A DNA stretch of 8,116 nucleotides from an uncultured Phascolarctobacterium sp. (GTDB taxonomy: Bacteria > Bacillota > Negativicutes > Acidaminococcales > Acidaminococcaceae). Position 1 is the first letter of the stretch; the number at the start of each line of letters is the position of its first letter. The notes under the pieces were generated by a model. The model was not told the DNA's origin and did not search any database. It saw only the letters and a program-made list of their open reading frames with translations. This document shows positions 6,383-8,116 of this stretch, piece by piece. The stretch covers positions 1 through 8,116 of the forward strand of contig CALCUU010000199.1 in NCBI GenBank assembly GCA_937906915.1. The letters are read 5' to 3'. The position numbers were made by a program, and so were the translations under genes.

Positions 6383-6853
6383 TTAGAGAGAACGAGGTCT
6401 CATCATAATCTTTTTCAATTTGCCACCCAAGTTTTGAGTACGGCGAATGAACTTCACTTTGGAACGACGATGAGGCTTCATGTCGCTCAAGGTGCCGAAG
6501 TCGCCACGATCCAAAAGGGTAATCTTAGATTTATCAGCATCAAAGTAGGTGCGCAGATATTTAGTTACGTTTTCAGGTTCAGCGCCTGCCATACAGCTGA
6601 ACACGTCGGCAGTAGCAAAGCCCATTTCAGGATAAACGTGCAAGGTAACATGACCTTGTTTGCAAATTGCGAACAGGGAGTACTCGCTTTGTTCTTCTTC
6701 CTTGCGAACGATAATGTCGCAGGGTTGCAAACCGAAGGAAGTGCAGGCTTCTTGCAATTGCGCCTTTGCGTCTTCTAAATTATTGATGATAGCATCACTG
6801 CAATTATACATATCAACGGCAATGAGTTTGCCGGTAAATTTCTTTGTGCTCAC
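6383..6853 (-). CDS. SpeD-like protein (AdoMet decarboxylase family) lacking the pyruvoyl serine
   Basis: The product is 156 aa from GTG 6853, with GAGGTG (6859-6864) 5 nt upstream. True class 1B SpeD proteins self-cleave at Glu-Ser (Glu62-Ser63 in Thermotoga), and the Ser becomes the pyruvoyl cofactor for decarboxylating AdoMet, which supplies aminopropyl groups for spermidine. Here the stretch is CKQGHVTLHVYPEMG: Gln66 and Gly67 replace Glu-Ser (Gly codon at 6653-6655). Other active-site positions are kept at the exact family offsets: Ser59 (Ser55), His72 (His68), Glu76 (Glu72) and Cys87 (Cys83). Without the Ser, classical maturation should be impossible. The last ~30 residues are an extra Lys/Arg-rich tail, beyond the usual ~120-130 aa. 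No spermidine synthase lies nearby. It could be an AdoMet-binding or regulatory paralogue, so I give no gene symbol. Confidence 0.85.
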   Translation of the reverse strand: MSTKKFTGKLIAVDMYNCSDAIINNLEDAKAQLQEACTSFGLQPCDIIVRKEEEQSEYSLFAICKQGHVTLHVYPEMGFATADVFSCMAGAEPENVTKYLRTYFDADKSKITLLDRGDFGTLSDMKPHRRSKVKFIRRTQNLGGKLKKIMMRPRSL

Positions 6854-6883
6854 GATTACACCTCTAGTTTTTAAATATATTTA

Positions 6884-6913
6884 ATTATAGCCCAAAATAC
6901 TTGTATTTGTCAA
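6884..6913 (-). promoter_or_regulatory. Consensus sigma-A promoter of the speD-like gene
   Basis: On the minus strand, TTGACA (6908-6913) and TATAAT (6884-6889) are both perfect consensus boxes, 18 nt apart. The -10 box lies about 30 nt upstream of the GTG start, giving a short leader. The spacer holds an inverted repeat, AAATAC (6895-6900) and GTATTT (6903-6908), which could be an operator. The promoter drives away from recD2. Confidence 0.85.
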
Positions 6914-6943
6914 AGCGCTAATATTTCTTTGGAGTCTGTTTCG

Positions 6944-6952
6944 TGATATAAT
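6944..6952 (+). promoter_or_regulatory. Extended -10 promoter of recD2
   Basis: TGATATAAT carries a perfect TATAAT (6947-6952) with the TG extension one base upstream. The -35 region (around 6924-6929, TTTCTT) is weak, which an extended -10 can offset. The start codon is 37 nt further on. The promoter diverges from the speD-like promoter within a 136-nt gap. Confidence 0.65.
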
Positions 6953-6989
6953 CTTGTTAGAACATTTGTTTTAATGTGGCGGTGAAAAG

Positions 6990-8116
6990 ATGGAACAGCT
7001 GGAAGGCTTGATTGAAGATATAGTTTTTCAAAGTGAAGATGGAATGTTTTGCGTACTGCGTGTAGAAAGCAAGCAGAACGGTAAGACCACTGCTGTTTAC
7101 CACGGACCTGCGCCTTATCTTGGAGAGAACGTGGTGCTGGAAGGTCGTTGGGTAGAGCATGCTCGTTTTGGCAGACAGTTCGACGCGGTGGTGTGTCGTG
7201 TGGTGCAGTCTACTTCTGCTGCGGGCATTGAACGCTTCCTTGCCAGCGGTGCCATTAAGGGCGTGGGCGTAGTTACTGCTGCCCGCATTGTAGAGCGCTT
7301 TGGCGAAAGTACATTGGAAGTTTTAGGCAACGACCCTGCTCGTTTGGCAGAAGTGCGTGGCATAAGTTCCAAGAAGGCTGCTGCCATTGGCGAGGCTTAC
7401 GCGGAGCTTTCCGAAATGCGGGAGCTGATGCTGTTCTTGGAATCTCACGGGGTAAGCAGTGGTTACGCTACAAAACTGCAAGCTGCCTACGGAAATACCG
7501 CCATTACTAGAATTAAAGAAAATCCTTACAGCCTTGCCAACGACATTACGGGCATTGGCTTCAGAACTGCAGATAGAATTGCCATGGCAATGGGAATGGA
7601 GCGTGACTGCGAGGATAGAATTATCGCAGGACTTAGTTATGCACTGACCCAAGCTGCCGCGGCGGGGCATACCTGTGTGCCTGAAGAACTGTTGGTGCGT
7701 GAGACGGAGCGTGCTCTCGTCATTGACAGCATGCAGGTGCAGGAGGTCTTTACCAAGTTACTGAACAGGGATTTACTGCGGACGGAAGAAGTTAGCGGAA
7801 TGCGCCTCATCTATCCTGAATATTTGTATAAGGCAGAGGTCAACACTGCTCGCCGTTTGTTGGCGTTGCGTGACCAAGCCAAGCCTTTAGGCAGGGTGAA
7901 TGCTGACAAGGTTATTGCAGAGTGGGAGCGTGAAGCAGGAATCTCCTTAGCTGATGCTCAGAAGGAAGCAATCTATGCTTCTTTGGAACACGGCGTCTTT
8001 GTTTTGACAGGTGGACCCGGTACTGGTAAGACCACCGTAGTCAAGGGCATTCTGAACGTATTGGAGAAAGCAGGCTGTAGAATTTTACTTGCTGCTCCTA
8101 CTGGTCGTGCTGCCCG
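6990..8116 (+). CDS. recD2: ATP-dependent helicase RecD2 (RecD/TraA type), 5' part
   Basis: RecD2 is a 5'-3' SF1B DNA helicase found in bacteria as a stand-alone protein without RecBC. It acts in recombination and replication-fork maintenance. The frame is open from ATG 6990 to the window edge, giving 375 codons, about half of a typical 720-750-aa RecD2. Visible parts: an N-terminal OB-like region (MEQLEGLIEDIVFQSEDGMF, then LEGRWVEHARFGRQF); helix-hairpin-helix repeats (ASGAIKGVGVVTAARIVERFG, VRGISSKKAAAI, ITGIGFRTADRIA); ISLADAQKEAI (Q motif); Walker A GGPGTGKTT; and motif Ia LLAAPTGRAA at the edge. The catalytic core beyond this is cut off. The upstream Shine-Dalgarno is weak (GGCGGTG at 6978-6984). 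Gln and Lys choice is more mixed than in dnaJ, as expected for a less expressed gene. Confidence 0.95.
   Translation, partial: MEQLEGLIEDIVFQSEDGMFCVLRVESKQNGKTTAVYHGPAPYLGENVVLEGRWVEHARFGRQFDAVVCRVVQSTSAAGIERFLASGAIKGVGVVTAARIVERFGESTLEVLGNDPARLAEVRGISSKKAAAIGEAYAELSEMRELMLFLESHGVSSGYATKLQAAYGNTAITRIKENPYSLANDITGIGFRTADRIAMAMGMERDCEDRIIAGLSYALTQAAAAGHTCVPEELLVRETERALVIDSMQVQEVFTKLLNRDLLRTEEVSGMRLIYPEYLYKAEVNTARRLLALRDQAKPLGRVNADKVIAEWEREAGISLADAQKEAIYASLEHGVFVLTGGPGTGKTTVVKGILNVLEKAGCRILLAAPTGRAA

Larger units (their letters stand above)
6854..6989. other. Divergent intergenic region, speD-like gene and recD2
   Basis: This 136-nt gap holds the minus-strand speD-like promoter and ribosome binding site and the + strand recD2 promoter. 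The two -10 boxes point away from each other and the -35 regions lie about 10 nt apart, so polymerase binding on one side could affect the other. I see no riboswitch-like fold. Confidence 0.6.

Overview
The window carries a Firmicutes-type class I heat-shock operon (hrcA-grpE-dnaK-dnaJ, + strand). A convergent minus-strand block follows: a SpeD-like protein, a HAD phosphatase and an exported pentapeptide-repeat protein. The window ends in the 5' part of recD2 on the + strand. No tRNA, rRNA, CRISPR array, insertion sequence or att site is visible, and no gene-free stretch exceeds about 190 bases.

Layout. 1-188: terminator of an unseen upstream gene, a sigma-A promoter with a perfect palindrome in its spacer, then a perfect CIRCE operator. 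189-4824: hrcA, grpE, dnaK, dnaJ. 4825-4884: a hairpin that can terminate in both directions. 4885-6853 (minus strand): speD-like gene, a terminator-like hairpin, then HAD phosphatase and pentapeptide-repeat gene 13 nt apart. 6854-6989: divergent promoters for the speD-like gene and recD2. 6990-8116: recD2, cut by the window edge.

The most important observation is that the window does not read as one genome. hrcA, grpE and the first ~92 codons of dnaK use AGA/AGG for Arg and CAG for Gln. About 110 dnaK codons (roughly 2101-2437) then use GC-rich codons (GCC, ACC, CTG, AAG, CAG, CGT). From codon 205 (2438) onward dnaK uses CAA for all 13 Gln, AAA for Lys, TTG for many Leu and CGT/CGC for Arg, and this style runs on into dnaJ. 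Both switches fall in strongly conserved Hsp70 blocks. A chimeric metagenomic contig joined through dnaK is the simplest explanation; natural mosaic recombination is the alternative. The protein stays in frame and full length, so a normal annotation would not show the problem.

Organism. The left part resembles a Clostridia genome such as Lachnospiraceae or relatives. The right part, with its DnaJ style, pentapeptide protein with a signal peptide, SpeD-like protein and RecD2, would fit a gut Negativicute such as an Acidaminococcaceae member. Both assignments are inferred from sequence style, not from a search. Because of the possible join, CIRCE control can be assigned to hrcA and grpE but not safely to the dnaJ seen here.

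The second notable item is the SpeD-like protein. It keeps Ser, His, Glu and Cys at the exact spacing of the AdoMet decarboxylase active site, but has Gly where the pyruvoyl-forming Ser should be, and it carries a basic C-terminal tail.
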